Shown in pieces: positions 31,689-31,728 of a DNA stretch of 31,728 nt. This DNA is from Deltaproteobacteria bacterium UBA2409 (GTDB lineage Bacteria > Bdellovibrionota_C > UBA2361 > DDRT01), in assembly GCA_002343185.1 (NCBI GenBank), contig DDRT01000007.1:1-31728 (forward strand). Reading direction: 5' to 3'. Under the pieces are notes generated by a model, which saw only the letters and a list, made by a program, of their open reading frames with translations, ran no database searches and was not told the DNA's origin. How positions within the stretch are numbered: the first letter of the stretch is position 1; each line of letters starts with the position of its first letter. Both the position numbers and the translations under genes were made by a program.

Positions 31689-31728
31689 AACACAGAGTGC
31701 TCAGAGTTATCCAAAACAAACTACTCTG
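31689..31728. repeat. Partial CAGAG-type repeat at the window edge
   Basis: ACACAGAGTGCTCAGAGTT and the closing ACTCTG resemble the element at 15017-15078. The window ends within it, so the full extent is unknown. Confidence 0.35.

Noticed and set aside
1..31728. tRNA, rRNA or IS element
   Set aside because: I saw no cloverleaf with a GGTTCGAATCC-like arm, no rRNA signature and no transposase gene in any frame.

Overview
The window is one stretch of a bacterial chromosome, AT-rich by eye, densely coded on both strands and with no gap above 300 bases. The organism is Gram-negative and flagellated: it carries lipid A genes (lpxB, an LpxL-type acyltransferase), several lipoproteins with lipoboxes, a periplasm-facing dihaem cytochrome c and two flagellins. 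Genes found in nearly all bacteria (tsaD, rsmA/ksgA, coaE) lie among them, so this is core chromosome, not a plasmid or phage. I cannot assign a phylum. The gene mix fits a little-studied, deltaproteobacteria-like or other uncultivated Gram-negative lineage, which is inference only.

Layout. 19-2169 (-): lpxB, then a DUF1972-type glycosyltransferase, stop abutting start. 2295-4664 (+): a lone VirD4/TraG-like coupling ATPase with no other type IV secretion gene nearby. 4761-8506 (-): a YddA/SbmA-type ABC exporter overlapping an exported helical-repeat protein. 8705-12059: two short flagellins in opposite orientation, enclosing a lytic transglycosylase with an EF-hand loop and a sugar-nucleotide SDR. 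12328-15005: a glycine-zipper lipoprotein, the nfeD-qmcA pair and two small unknown proteins. 15147-19208 (-): a five-gene operon of two secreted unknowns, a CapD/WbpM-type dehydratase, an LpxL-like acyltransferase and a TPR lipoprotein. 19283-21453 (+): tviB-tviC, which together predict UDP-GlcNAc -> UDP-GlcNAcA -> UDP-GalNAcA. 21675-24076 (-): coaE, a Wzy/WaaL-type protein and a second small secreted protein. 24137-27593 (+): an aminotransferase, a TPR protein and a methyltransferase-fold protein that seems to have lost its catalytic motif. 27600-28790 (-): a possible propeller protein. 28861-31590 (+): cytochrome c, tsaD and rsmA.

The main theme is the cell surface: lipid A, an amino-sugar uronic acid polysaccharide, and flagella.

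Three kinds of non-coding structure stand out. First, many operon-leading genes have a -10-like TANNNT box 6-9 nt before the start codon (leaderless-type starts), while downstream genes use strong Shine-Dalgarno sites. Second, palindromic intergenic elements recur; two copies (4673-4726 and 26270-26374) share a two-hairpin design with compensatory base changes. Third, the tsaD-rsmA gap and the GC-rich region after the second flagellin are packed with potential RNA structure.
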